From the NCBI GenBank assembly GCA_947466425.1, contig CANIBZ010000007.1:1-64000 (forward strand): a stretch of DNA of 64,000 nucleotides. The letters are read 5' to 3'. A program made the translations under genes and the position numbers. This DNA comes from Flavobacteriales bacterium (GTDB taxonomy: Bacteria; Bacteroidota; Bacteroidia; Flavobacteriales_D; Sanyastnellaceae). The notes under the pieces are model-generated. The model saw nothing but the letters and a program-made list of their open reading frames with translations. It was not told where the DNA came from and did not search any database. This document shows, piece by piece, positions 37,329 to 45,560 of this stretch (position 1 is the first letter of the stretch; every line of letters begins with the position of its first letter).

Positions 37329-39884
37329 ATGAAAAGACTTTTACTATTCAGTTTGCTAGTTATTATTTTTCAAACTACGAACGCCCAACGCCTAATTCCT
37401 TATGTGGCGAATAACCAAGAATACATATTAAACGATTCGTTTGATGATTTCTCTTGTTTTGATCTGGAAGTATTCCAAGACTCCATGTACTTAGCTGTGA
37501 GATCATCGGAGAGTATGAACCGTAAGAGTATTGCAGTCTATAAGAATAATGTTCTTTATGAGGCAAATATTGTTGACAATGGTTATCATTTTAACGCCTA
37601 TGATTTGCTCGCTGTTGGTGATCAACTTTTCGCTGTTGGGAATATAGTAGATCCAGGATTTCAGGCTGCTCATCCAACAGTCGGAGTGCTTACCAACGGG
37701 TCTTGGAATTATTACAGTTTTAATAACTTCCAATTTATCAAGTTTCAATACGCGAGGTTTTTCAATCAAAAATTATATCTTTTTGGAAGGAATGGCGACC
37801 CTGTGTTGGAATTTTCAAATGGTGAATTCACTGATACGGGAATTGATGGTGTCTCAGATGCACAAGTTTTTGGTGATAAATTATATTTCATTAAATATTT
37901 CGACCCCGGATTGTTTTCTTTGGATGTGAATGGTAATGTTGTTCAAGTTGACCTGCCTTGTGGTTTATTGAATGGTTTTAGTCTCTTGAATGGTAGCATA
38001 TATGTTTCTGGAAGGTGCGATGATTTTTTATATCGCTTAGACAACAACGGAACATGGGTGCCAGATGACCTTTCTTTAGATTGGAGTAAGTTCGACACGA
38101 AAAAATTAGTTGAGGTATTTAGAACCGCTTCTGGCTACGTAGGGAACTTCTCGAGTTATCATAGAGAGAACTCGAATTATTTCGCCACTATTGAGTCTTA
38201 TGCTTTACAAGATCAAGTATGTCTTTTTGGAAGAGTGCAAAATGTAGTACAATTTGAAAACAAGGATTGGTCGGCATGTATTCCAAACGCGGATGGTCCC
38301 TCAGGAGGACTAAGTGTTGTAGAGAAAGGATTGAAAGGTCAAGCAATTCAAAATGAGAATTTGTACAAGTTTAATACGCCCTCCTTTGGTTTTTTTGACG
38401 AACAATCAAACTCTATTAACTCAGATAAATTTGAACCGGGACTTTTTTACAAAAATAAATTGCTAACATCATCATCCGTTGTTGAAGTATTCGGAGTTAA
38501 AAGTGATATGACGGTTACCGGATACGGTGGACAGACTGCTTCAGGTTTGAATAGCTCTTATGCAGGGCCAGTAGCAAGTGAATACGGGAACGATTACCTG
38601 AAAAAATACCATCGGATTTGGCAAGTGTCTCAAGCGGAAATTGATTACCACAATAACCATTGGTATGAGGCGAATTATTCAGCACCGCCCGATCTGTTGG
38701 AATGGCCGGGGAATGGAGATGCCCTGAATGGAGAACCGCAAGTGTTAGCTCCTTTTCACGATGTAAACGGAAACAATATTTATGAACCTCAGTTTGGAGA
38801 CGCGCCTGAAATAAAAGGAGATGAGGCTTCTTTTTACATAGTTTCAGATGGAAGAGAAATTACCAGTGAATATCAGCCGATTGAAACAGCTCGGAATAAA
38901 TCGAATGTTGAAATAGGTGTAATGAATTATTTGTTCAAGAATTCAAATAACGAAGCGTTAGCTCATACTTTATTTACAGATTACAGACTTATTCTGCGAG
39001 ATACAGAACCGTTACAGAATACTTTATTCGGATTTATTGAGGAGTACGTCTTAGGCAATCCTCTCGATAATTATGTTGGTTCTGATGTTCAAAGAAATAT
39101 GGTTTTTGGTTACAATGGAGATGATTTCGACGAATCTTCTGCCGCCTATCCCGGATATGGTTATGAGGTTCCGGCTTGTGGTTTGGTTGGATTGAATGCG
39201 CCAATAAACGCAGCAATGTATTTTATGACAATACCAGGAACTGCAGAATCTCCAATTACTAATTATGACCACTATAATTACATGAGTGGCTTAGACATGG
39301 ATAGCATTTTTGCAATAAACATTTTTACGCAGGAACTTACAACGTTTATGTATTCAGGTGAAGTCGGGGTGAGCGATGTATGGAATGAGGCTAATAACCA
39401 AAATTACCCCTATGATCGTCGAATGGTTGCATCTTTCCAAGTAGGTGAGCTTTTGCCAAATGAGCCGGTATGTCTCTCGTTTGCAAGGGTTGTGGGCTCA
39501 GACACTTTGACTGGCGGCAGCCAATCTTTGAACGCAGTTTACAAAATGAAACAGTATTCAGACGAAGTGCAGCAGTATTACGACCAATACCTTCAAACCA
39601 CCGATTGCAATCAGTTAGTAGGCATTGAAGAAGTGAATGAAGAGTTGTTTGGTGTTCACGTGTTTCCGAATCCGGCTAAAGAAAAGATTACCATTCAAAC
39701 TACACGAAGTTCCATTTCTAAAATTGAATTATTCAATATTGTTGGAAGTCTCGTTCACAGTGAAACATGTTTGAAAACTGCCAATACGAGTGTGGACATT
39801 AGCGCTTATACCCCAGGTCTTTATTCCGTTCGAATTTATTTGAAAGACGGAACAACTGAGGTGAGAAAAATTATTGTGGAATAA
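37329..39884 (+). CDS. Large secreted protein with T9SS C-terminal tail (paralog 1)
   Basis: An 851-residue protein with signal peptide (MKRLLLFSLLVIIFQTTNA) and a type A T9SS sorting domain over the last 80 residues (VFPNPAKEKITIQTTR, ending GLYSVRIYLKDGTTEVRKI). The middle has beta-rich repeated blocks with no enzyme motif: short strands such as VLAPFHDVNGNNIYEPQFGD, possibly a propeller or adhesin. It is almost certainly exported across the outer membrane by T9SS; function is unknown. The next gene is a tandem paralog starting 20 bp later. Confidence 0.85.
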   Translation: MKRLLLFSLLVIIFQTTNAQRLIPYVANNQEYILNDSFDDFSCFDLEVFQDSMYLAVRSSESMNRKSIAVYKNNVLYEANIVDNGYHFNAYDLLAVGDQLFAVGNIVDPGFQAAHPTVGVLTNGSWNYYSFNNFQFIKFQYARFFNQKLYLFGRNGDPVLEFSNGEFTDTGIDGVSDAQVFGDKLYFIKYFDPGLFSLDVNGNVVQVDLPCGLLNGFSLLNGSIYVSGRCDDFLYRLDNNGTWVPDDLSLDWSKFDTKKLVEVFRTASGYVGNFSSYHRENSNYFATIESYALQDQVCLFGRVQNVVQFENKDWSACIPNADGPSGGLSVVEKGLKGQAIQNENLYKFNTPSFGFFDEQSNSINSDKFEPGLFYKNKLLTSSSVVEVFGVKSDMTVTGYGGQTASGLNSSYAGPVASEYGNDYLKKYHRIWQVSQAEIDYHNNHWYEANYSAPPDLLEWPGNGDALNGEPQVLAPFHDVNGNNIYEPQFGDAPEIKGDEASFYIVSDGREITSEYQPIETARNKSNVEIGVMNYLFKNSNNEALAHTLFTDYRLILRDTEPLQNTLFGFIEEYVLGNPLDNYVGSDVQRNMVFGYNGDDFDESSAAYPGYGYEVPACGLVGLNAPINAAMYFMTIPGTAESPITNYDHYNYMSGLDMDSIFAINIFTQELTTFMYSGEVGVSDVWNEANNQNYPYDRRMVASFQVGELLPNEPVCLSFARVVGSDTLTGGSQSLNAVYKMKQYSDEVQQYYDQYLQTTDCNQLVGIEEVNEELFGVHVFPNPAKEKITIQTTRSSISKIELFNIVGSLVHSETCLKTANTSVDISAYTPGLYSVRIYLKDGTTEVRKIIVE

Positions 39885-39903
39885 GTTTCAATACAAAAAG
39901 ACT

Positions 39904-42462
39904 ATGAGAAAAATTTTACTTTTTATCCTTGCTTGTATTGCATGTGAGTTAACACACGCCCAACGCCTCGTGCCCTTTGTAGCAAATAACCAGCAACACA
40001 TCTTGAACGATTCGTATGATAGTTTCCTCTGTGACGACGGAGAAGCATTTCATGATTCTCTTTTTCTCTCAGTTAATTACGGTGACACGCTTAATCGCCC
40101 TGCATTGAAAGTGTTGAAAGGTGACACCCTCTCCGATGTGCCCTTGGATTGGGATACGAAATTTGGTAGAGTTTACGACTTGTTCAGCACCTCAGAAATG
40201 CTCTGTGCTGTGGGGACCAAGAAAGATTCAATCACAAATATTTCATACGCAAATCTGGCAATATTAGAGAATGGGGTTTGGAGTGAATACAGCTATCCCG
40301 ACTATACAAGATTCAGCTTCGGAACCGTATTTAGTAACAAAGTATTTTTGTTCTCAAACTTTACAAGTAAAGTGTGCTTTTTTGAAAATGGAAGTTTTTA
40401 TCCAACCTATTTAGATTCTGTGATAGATGCGCAGGTTTACGATGATAAAATGTTTTACATCAAAGAGGGCTTTTCAGGAATGTATTATATCGATACTCTT
40501 GGCGTTACGCACTCGGAAGAAATAGCCTGCGATTCTTTGATGCGTTTCAGTATGATAGACGGACAGCTATTTGTTTCCGGAAAATGCAGTGAATTTTTGT
40601 TTAGAAGAACTGAAAGCGGAGAGTGGGTGTTTGATGATTTAGGTATGGATTTTAGTGTGTTCAACACTACGAAATTGGGAAATGTTTTTCGAACTCAAAG
40701 AGGCTACTTGGTCAGTCTTACGGCACATGTCCGATCTCAAGGATTTGACTTTATGGGAGGCGATTCTTTTGACCTTGCAAAAAAAACCGAATTAAGCAAA
40801 TACGTTGTTAATGTAATAAATTTCGAAGGAAGGGAGTTTGCAATATGCAGGGGAAGAGCTATTTCTGACGATGGCGCTTGGGGCGGGATTTGCACAGTGC
40901 AAAATGGCTGGAGGCATCAGTTCATCTCAAATGAATTAGTTTCTGAGAGGTCTTATCCTGCTTTCGGCTCATATATGTACGAAAGTGCATACGGCAATAT
41001 AGAGTCTAGACCAATTGGCCTGAACTACAAGAATAAAAGGATTGTATATGCATGTGATCAGCTTTTATATGGAATGAAAGGCGATGTTGTCTCTGGTGTT
41101 GGTGGATTATTCGAATCAGGTTTGAATGGGGCTTACTCTGGGCCATTTGCCAATGCGTATTCGAACAATTTCGCACAAAAATACAATCGCACATGGAAAG
41201 TAAAACAATCCGAAATCGAATACCACAATCAACATTGGTACGAAGCGAATTATTCGGCTCCAATTGATATTTTGGAATGGCCAGGAAATGGTTCTGTGAT
41301 CAATGGCGAGCCACAAATAATTGCGCCGTTTCACGATGTGAATGGAAACAATATCTACGAGCCACAATTTGGAGATGCGCCAGAAATCAAAGGAGACGAG
41401 GCAGCATTTTATATTGTTTCAGATGGAAGAGAAGTTTCACCAACTTATCTAGATTCTAATTTCGGAAATACAGTTTCGAATCTCGAAATGTCAGTCATGA
41501 CGTATCTTTTTCAAAACTCTACCAATGCGGCTTTAAGTAATTCAGTCTTCACGGATTATCGCATAGTCAATCGTGACGAAACTCCTTTGAACGAATTTTA
41601 TTTCGGAATGCATACAGATTTTGATGTTGGAACGTCTTATGATGATTTCATTGGATGTGATAGCACGAGAAATTTAGTTTTCGGATACAATGCAGATGAT
41701 TTTGATGAGCCGTCGAGCTCGTCCTATGGATACGCCAATGAAGTTCCGGCTTGTGGTTATCGATTATTAAATAGGTCGGTAACATCGAGTGTTTATTGTT
41801 ATAATAGTTCAAACCCGGTTTATGGAGGGCCTAATTCTAACGAGCAAGCGTATCGAGTTTTGCAAGGAAAGCGGATTGATGGTTCTTCAATTTTGAATCC
41901 AATAACTCAGCAGCAAACCTCTTTCATGTACAGCGGTGAGGTGGGAGTGCCTGGTGTTTGGAACGAAGAGAATGTTGGAAATACTGGTGGCGATCGACGC
42001 CTGATAGTTTCTGCTTTTGTTGGTGATCTTCAACCCAACGTTCCGCTGTGTATTTCCGTTGCACGTATTGTAGGCTCTGATACATTGTCAGCTGGCAGCC
42101 CTTCAGTAAATGCGGTTTACAAGATGAAGCAATATTCAGATGAAGTGCAGCAGTATTACGACCAATACCTTCAGACGACCGATTGCAATCAGTTGGTTGG
42201 AGTGGAAGAGGAAAGTGAAGATGCTTATGGAGTGAACGTATACCCCAATCCATCGAGTGATCGAGTAGCAGTACAAACAACACGAAGCTCTATCTGTAAG
42301 GTTGAGTTATTTAATCCAATTGGAAGTCTTATTTACAGCGAATCTGGTCTCGAAGTGGGCGCAGTAATTATCGAAATAAATGCTCTCGCTACGGGTTTGT
42401 ATTCTGTTCGCGTGTACTTAAAAGACGGAACAATTGAAGTGAGAAAAATTATTGTTGAATAA
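39904..42462 (+). CDS. Large secreted protein with T9SS C-terminal tail (paralog 2)
   Basis: An 852-residue protein from the ATG at 39904, after which the signal peptide MRKILLFILACIACELTHA fits; the track start is 10 codons earlier. It has the same layout as the gene upstream, with identical or near-identical blocks such as QYSDEVQQYYDQYLQTTDCN and HDVNGNNIYEPQFGDAPEIK. It also ends in a T9SS type A tail (YPNPSSDRVAVQTTR, GLYSVRVYLKDGTIEVRKI). The two genes thus arose by tandem duplication; DNA identity is highest near the 3' end. Confidence 0.85.
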   Translation: MRKILLFILACIACELTHAQRLVPFVANNQQHILNDSYDSFLCDDGEAFHDSLFLSVNYGDTLNRPALKVLKGDTLSDVPLDWDTKFGRVYDLFSTSEMLCAVGTKKDSITNISYANLAILENGVWSEYSYPDYTRFSFGTVFSNKVFLFSNFTSKVCFFENGSFYPTYLDSVIDAQVYDDKMFYIKEGFSGMYYIDTLGVTHSEEIACDSLMRFSMIDGQLFVSGKCSEFLFRRTESGEWVFDDLGMDFSVFNTTKLGNVFRTQRGYLVSLTAHVRSQGFDFMGGDSFDLAKKTELSKYVVNVINFEGREFAICRGRAISDDGAWGGICTVQNGWRHQFISNELVSERSYPAFGSYMYESAYGNIESRPIGLNYKNKRIVYACDQLLYGMKGDVVSGVGGLFESGLNGAYSGPFANAYSNNFAQKYNRTWKVKQSEIEYHNQHWYEANYSAPIDILEWPGNGSVINGEPQIIAPFHDVNGNNIYEPQFGDAPEIKGDEAAFYIVSDGREVSPTYLDSNFGNTVSNLEMSVMTYLFQNSTNAALSNSVFTDYRIVNRDETPLNEFYFGMHTDFDVGTSYDDFIGCDSTRNLVFGYNADDFDEPSSSSYGYANEVPACGYRLLNRSVTSSVYCYNSSNPVYGGPNSNEQAYRVLQGKRIDGSSILNPITQQQTSFMYSGEVGVPGVWNEENVGNTGGDRRLIVSAFVGDLQPNVPLCISVARIVGSDTLSAGSPSVNAVYKMKQYSDEVQQYYDQYLQTTDCNQLVGVEEESEDAYGVNVYPNPSSDRVAVQTTRSSICKVELFNPIGSLIYSESGLEVGAVIIEINALATGLYSVRVYLKDGTIEVRKIIVE

Positions 42463-42470
42463 GTCTCGTC

Positions 42471-42570
42471 GGGTCGAAAGATTTTTAGAATCGAGGTAAG
42501 AGAGGGGAAGAATGTCTATGACGAATGCCCTTTGGGGGAATGTTCTTTGAACGGATGCTTCTCGAAAGAT
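42471..42570. repeat. GAAT mini-hairpin array B
   Basis: After the T9SS paralog come the left half of the GGGTCGAAA hairpin, a purine-rich tract, then GAAT-spaced units: GTC-TAT-GAC, GCCC-TTT-GGGG (one end mismatch), GTTC-TTT-GAAC, and a degenerate last unit beginning GCTTCTCGAA. Stems differ from array A although the design is the same. Confidence 0.8.
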
Positions 42571-42720
42571 TTTCAAACGGAATTAGGATTGAAATTATTC
42601 AGTGTATTAATTTTTATTAATTGGTAATTCGCCAACGAATTAGTTATATTTATTTAAGCGTTGCGATTTAGTTTGTGTAATGAAGCTATGCATAGCGTTA
42701 GAGACAAATCAAAATATAAC

Positions 42721-43215
42721 ATGAAGAAAATAGCATTTCTATTGGCATTAACCATGTTTTCATGCGGGTTTGGCGAAGATCAAAAATCGGATGCGCAAAA
42801 TGAAGACACATTAAGTCGCGATTGTTCGCTTAGTATTAATGTACATGGCATGCCAACCGAGCCCCGATTTACCGCCTTGTTCAATTTTCAAAATGAAAAT
42901 CCTGACACGCTGTTTGTCCAAAAATGGTCAACAATTGATGGTAAGGATTCAAGCGTCTTAAAGCGTATTCACCTTGATGCGAATGAACAAGACTCTGCCT
43001 TTATTTTCTTTCAAGGGATCAAATCAAACTTTCAATTAAAAAGTTCAACGAACGTAGTGGATGGAATGAGTGTCACGGTATCAATATATGGAGGTGGAAG
43101 TGCAGTAAGCTATTCATACTCTGGGCTATCAAGCGCTTGGGACGCTGATCCTAACGTAGCACGACTAATCAACTTCATTAACAGAAAACTTCCGAAGGAT
43201 TTTCAGATCTATTGA
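42721..43215 (+). CDS. Small lipoprotein of unknown function
   Basis: About 164 residues from MKKIAFLLALTMFSCGFGED; the ORF track begins 20 codons earlier. The signal peptide ends with a lipobox-like MFSC, and a polar Asp/Asn-rich region follows. A central block (FTALFNFQNENPDTLFVQKW) resembles beta-sandwich proteins, with no assigned family. The last codons read in another frame as the tail of a PIN-toxin gene, so its 3' end may have been shaped by a junction. Confidence 0.65.
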   Translation: MKKIAFLLALTMFSCGFGEDQKSDAQNEDTLSRDCSLSINVHGMPTEPRFTALFNFQNENPDTLFVQKWSTIDGKDSSVLKRIHLDANEQDSAFIFFQGIKSNFQLKSSTNVVDGMSVTVSIYGGGSAVSYSYSGLSSAWDADPNVARLINFINRKLPKDFQIY

Positions 43216-43261
43216 AATAAGAACTCCTAAAGAAATTTTCAATTATGGAAACGAAGAATAA
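43211..43261 (+). pseudogene. 3' remnant of a PIN-domain toxin gene
   Basis: In the frame opposite to the lipoprotein, codons 43211-43261 read IEIRTPKEIFNYGNEE then stop. This resembles the conserved C-terminal tail (LEIRTPRE) of a PIN-toxin family, seen also at 46974. Only the last 16 residues or so remain; upstream the reading frame gives unrelated sequence. It overlaps the small antitoxin-like gene by 17 bp. Confidence 0.55.
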
Positions 43262-43400
43262 AGATGCCAACAAAACATTTGATGCAATTAAAGTTATGCG
43301 TCAAATTCGAGATAAATTAAGTCTCGAAATTATGAATATGACTTTTGAAGAAGAGCGTGCCTATATAGATAAGCTGCTTTCAGAAGGAAATAACAAATAA
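43245..43400 (+). CDS. Small antitoxin-like protein (51 aa), orphan copy 1
   Basis: A 51-residue ORF, too short for the track. It has KTFDAIKVMRQIRDKLSLEI then MTFEEERAYIDKLL. A similar protein is at 47113, and both overlap the end of a PIN-toxin gene fragment, so I call it a probable antitoxin partner in a PIN-type pair. It is predominantly helical and acidic/basic mixed, as expected for a small antitoxin. The toxin is lost. Confidence 0.65.
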   Translation: METKNKDANKTFDAIKVMRQIRDKLSLEIMNMTFEEERAYIDKLLSEGNNK

Positions 43401-43431
43401 AACAGACAGTGCCTATTGTCGCTAGAATTTT

Positions 43432-43488
43432 GGCCGCAGGCATTCGTTACAACGTAACATTCGCTGCAGGCATTCGTCTAAGACATTA
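43432..43488. repeat. GAAT mini-hairpin array C (inverted)
   Basis: Read on the minus strand: GTC-TTA-GAC, GAAT, a GCCTGCAGC unit with a G-T wobble, GAAT, GTTAC-GTT-GTAAC, GAAT, GCC-TGC-GGC. The orientation is opposite to arrays A, B, D and E. It lies between the orphan antitoxin and the relE-type pair. Confidence 0.8.
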
Positions 43489-43496
43489 GGGGTATG

Positions 43497-43574
43497 GAAG
43501 AATTGTTTTGAACAATTAGTTTCTCAGCTTTCCTTTTAATTATCTTTAGTTAACCGCAACAGGCTTTCGCATAT
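43497..43574. repeat. 78-bp direct repeat, copy 1
   Basis: This stretch, beginning GAAGAATTGTTTTGAACAAT, recurs at 45422-45499 with about 7 mismatches and no gaps. It starts with the perfect hairpin AATTGTT-TTG-AACAATT. The two copies flank about 1.9 kb containing the relE-type pair and the ORF6N gene, so the segment could be a duplicated-ends cassette. Confidence 0.85.
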
Positions 43575-43670
43575 AGTCCGCAAGTGGATTGTTATGCGCA
43601 GGTCCGCAGCGAATGATATCTTTGAATAGACAGTTTTTATGAGGTTGGAGAGATCTCCCTAAGCTGAAAT

Positions 43671-43700
43671 TTGAGATTCAAATGTTTATTCCTAAATTTG
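43671..43700 (+). promoter_or_regulatory. Promoter for the relE-type antitoxin gene
   Basis: TTG at 43671, a 19-bp spacer and TAAATTTG at 43693 match the Bacteroidota primary sigma promoter (TTG-N17-20-TAnnTTTG) exactly. The ATG of the antitoxin is 19 bp after the -7 box. Confidence 0.7.
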
Positions 43701-43719
43701 GTTAATTCAATATATCACT

Positions 43720-43950
43720 ATGACGACTACAGCAATTAAGAAACAAGTTGATAATTATCTGCCACTTCTATCAGCCAGACAGCAGTCTCTAGTGTTAGAA
43801 ATGATTAAAAGTTTTTTGGATGTTGACAGCGACACCAAACGAATAACTCGTAAACAATACAACAAGGAATTAGATGAGGCAGTAGCACGTGTTGAGAATG
43901 GAAATTTTGTTTCTCATAAAGACGCTGTTAAGGAATTATCTAAATGGTAA
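43720..43950 (+). CDS. Antitoxin of a RelE/ParE-type module
   Basis: A 76-residue protein, mostly helical, ending KDAVKELSKW. It has the size, gene order (antitoxin first) and 7-bp overlap with the toxin typical of type II addiction-module antitoxins. It would bind and neutralise the RelE/ParE-type toxin and likely repress the shared promoter. Because the toxin gene is frameshifted, this antitoxin may be orphaned. Confidence 0.75.
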   Translation: MTTTAIKKQVDNYLPLLSARQQSLVLEMIKSFLDVDSDTKRITRKQYNKELDEAVARVENGNFVSHKDAVKELSKW

Positions 43951-44259
43951 AATCATCCTCATTTAAACTAATATGGGACGGTGAAGCCCTCGATCAGCTC
44001 AAAGAAATTCTTGAGTATTTAGATGAGCAAAGTGAACATAGCACCGAAAATTGTCAAAAAAGCAATCTTTGAAAGATTATTGGTTGTACAAAGAAATCCA
44101 CTTACATCGGAAGTCGATAAACTGAAAGACCCGATGAATGTAGACTTTCGTGCATTTGTGGTTTTTAGTTACAGAGTGACATATCAAATTGAAAATGTCA
44201 AGAAAGAAATCAGGGTTTTAAGAGTCCGACATACAAGTAGAGAACCTTTAGGTTACTGA
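43944..44259 (+). pseudogene. RelE/ParE-type toxin gene, frameshifted
   Basis: From the ATG at 43944, frame 1 gives FKLIWDGEALDQLKEILEYL then DEQSEHS; from about 44030 the continuation IAPKIVKKAIFERLLVVQRN and the conserved end RVTYQIENVKKEIRVLRVRH is in the +1 frame. Removing one A in CATAGCACC would join them as DEQSEH-APKIVKK. Frame 1 stops at 44072. The intact product would be about 104 residues, a normal ParE/RelE size. It may be inactive, or a sequencing error. Confidence 0.75.
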
Positions 44260-44283
44260 TCGGGGCTATCGTTACAAGTAATC

Positions 44284-44377
44284 GGGTCGAAATATCTTTT
44301 GACTCTGGGTAAGAGAGGGGAAAATGTCTTTCAGACGAATGCCCTTCGGGCGAATGCTTCGCTAATGTCTGCGACTA
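44284..44377. repeat. GAAT mini-hairpin array D with leading hairpin
   Basis: A degenerate GGGTCGAAATATCTTTTGAC copy, a purine-rich tract, then GTCT-TTC-AGAC, GAAT, GCCC-TTC-GGGC, GAAT, GC-TTC-GC, TAAT, GTC-TGC-GAC. It is nearly identical to array E (45325-45380), in the same orientation, and the two bracket the ORF6N gene. Confidence 0.88.
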
Positions 44378-44378
44378 C

Positions 44379-45248
44379 CTAATCATGTAGATGTGAGAGT
44401 ATTTGAGACACGAGTCCATCCATTTTAGAAAATGCAAACCATCGTTTTCCTAAATCCTTCAATGACGCGCCAAGATGATAGAGTTCTTTATCATCGAGAA
44501 TGATAAATCGGTCGTGAGAATTTTTAAGAATTCGAATTTCAATAGGTTTGTATTGGGCATTGTGTTTTTTCAAATCGAGTTCCAATTGTTCAGTAATCCT
44601 TTCAGTATAAATGGTACAGGAAACTCTTCTGTTTCTTTTTGAAAGCTGCAGCAGCGTGGTTTCATCTATGTAGTTATCGATAAGAATAAGGGATCTCTTG
44701 GCTTTTGCAATCAATTCGCTTGAAAAGATGTACGCATCGAAGATTTGATTTTGGAAGAAAATACCCGACTGAGGAAACTTATTTTCAGATATGAAATTAA
44801 AAATTTCGTTGAATTTGTTTTCTTGATTAATAAGTCTCGTTTCAATTTCACTAACTCGTCTTTGCAATGATGGTGAATGTTTCGTGCTGGCACGTGAATC
44901 GATAAACGTTTGGATAATTTCAATGTTGATATTTAACGCTATTTCACTATTTAAAACACCTGATAACATTGCCACTCCATACTCTGTGAAGACATACGGT
45001 AGTTTTCTTAATCCCATTTTTTCAGAATTGGATGTCACAATTTGTGACTTCCAATTATCGAATTCCTCAGAGGTTAGCTGAAACATAAATTGTTCAGGAA
45101 ATCTATTGGCGTTGCGCTTTACAGTTTGATTTAGAACTCTCGTTTGAACGTTATACAACCGAGCCAAGTCTCTGTCAAACATAACTTGCTTTCTACGAAT
45201 GATGAATATTCGCGATTCAATTTCCGACTTAATAAGCTTTTGTTCCAT
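44379..45248 (-). CDS. ORF6N-domain protein with PLD-like C-terminal region
   Basis: A 289-residue protein. The N-terminal ORF6N (KilA-N-related) DNA-binding domain has FIIRRKQVMFDRDLARLYNV, RFPEQFMFQLT, LPYVFTEYGVAMLSGVL. A coiled coil at about 120-150 follows (RRVSEIETRLINQENKFNEI). The C-terminal half has RSLILIDNYIDETTLLQLSK and NSHDRFIILDDKELYHLGAS, like one phospholipase-D-type HxD half-site. ORF6N proteins are common in phages and mobile DNA; activity is unknown. It is bracketed by arrays D and E. Confidence 0.85.
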   Translation of the reverse strand: MEQKLIKSEIESRIFIIRRKQVMFDRDLARLYNVQTRVLNQTVKRNANRFPEQFMFQLTSEEFDNWKSQIVTSNSEKMGLRKLPYVFTEYGVAMLSGVLNSEIALNINIEIIQTFIDSRASTKHSPSLQRRVSEIETRLINQENKFNEIFNFISENKFPQSGIFFQNQIFDAYIFSSELIAKAKRSLILIDNYIDETTLLQLSKRNRRVSCTIYTERITEQLELDLKKHNAQYKPIEIRILKNSHDRFIILDDKELYHLGASLKDLGKRWFAFSKMDGLVSQILSHLHD

Positions 45249-45324
45249 AAGACAAACATATTTCTAGGATTTGGAAAACGCACTAATCTTTATATGCAGT
45301 TTATATGCTGTTTATTCTGGGGAA

Positions 45325-45380
45325 GAATGTCTTTCAGACGAATGCCCTTCGGGCGAATGCTTCGCGAATGTCTGCGACGA
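45325..45380. repeat. GAAT mini-hairpin array E
   Basis: GAAT then GTCT-TTC-AGAC, GAAT, GCCC-TTC-GGGC, GAAT, GC-TTC-GC, GAAT, GTC-TGC-GAC. It differs from array D at only a few positions, mostly in spacers and flanks. Purine-rich repeats and the 78-bp repeat copy 2 follow. The stretch from 45249 to 45560 holds only these repeats. Confidence 0.88.
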
Positions 45381-45421
45381 TAATGAGGAGTTAAGAAAAG
45401 GGAAGAGAGGTTAAGAGAGGG

Positions 45422-45499
45422 GAAGAATTGTTTTGAACAATTAATTTCTCAGCTTTTCTTTTAATTACTTTTATTTAACCGCAACAGACTTTCACATAT
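45422..45499. repeat. 78-bp direct repeat, copy 2
   Basis: Second copy of the repeat at 43497. It starts with the same AATTGTT-TTG-AACAATT hairpin and ends CAGACTTTCACATAT. It lies between array E and the DUF2971 gene. Confidence 0.85.
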
Positions 45500-45560
45500 C
45501 TCGCTTTGTTGGCATGCATTGGGTGGGTTTTTAGCGTTAGCGACCAGATAAAACAATAGA

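Noticed and set aside
44023-44259. Independent 78-residue gene
   Set aside because: Its start is inside the toxin frame overlap and its sequence completes a RelE/ParE fold, so it is part of the frameshifted toxin.
43401-45560. Integron-type cassette array
   Set aside because: Small genes, relic toxin-antitoxin pairs and spacing resemble cassettes, but no tyrosine integrase lies in the window and no convincing attC with GTTRRRY core was found. A covariance-model attC search would settle it.
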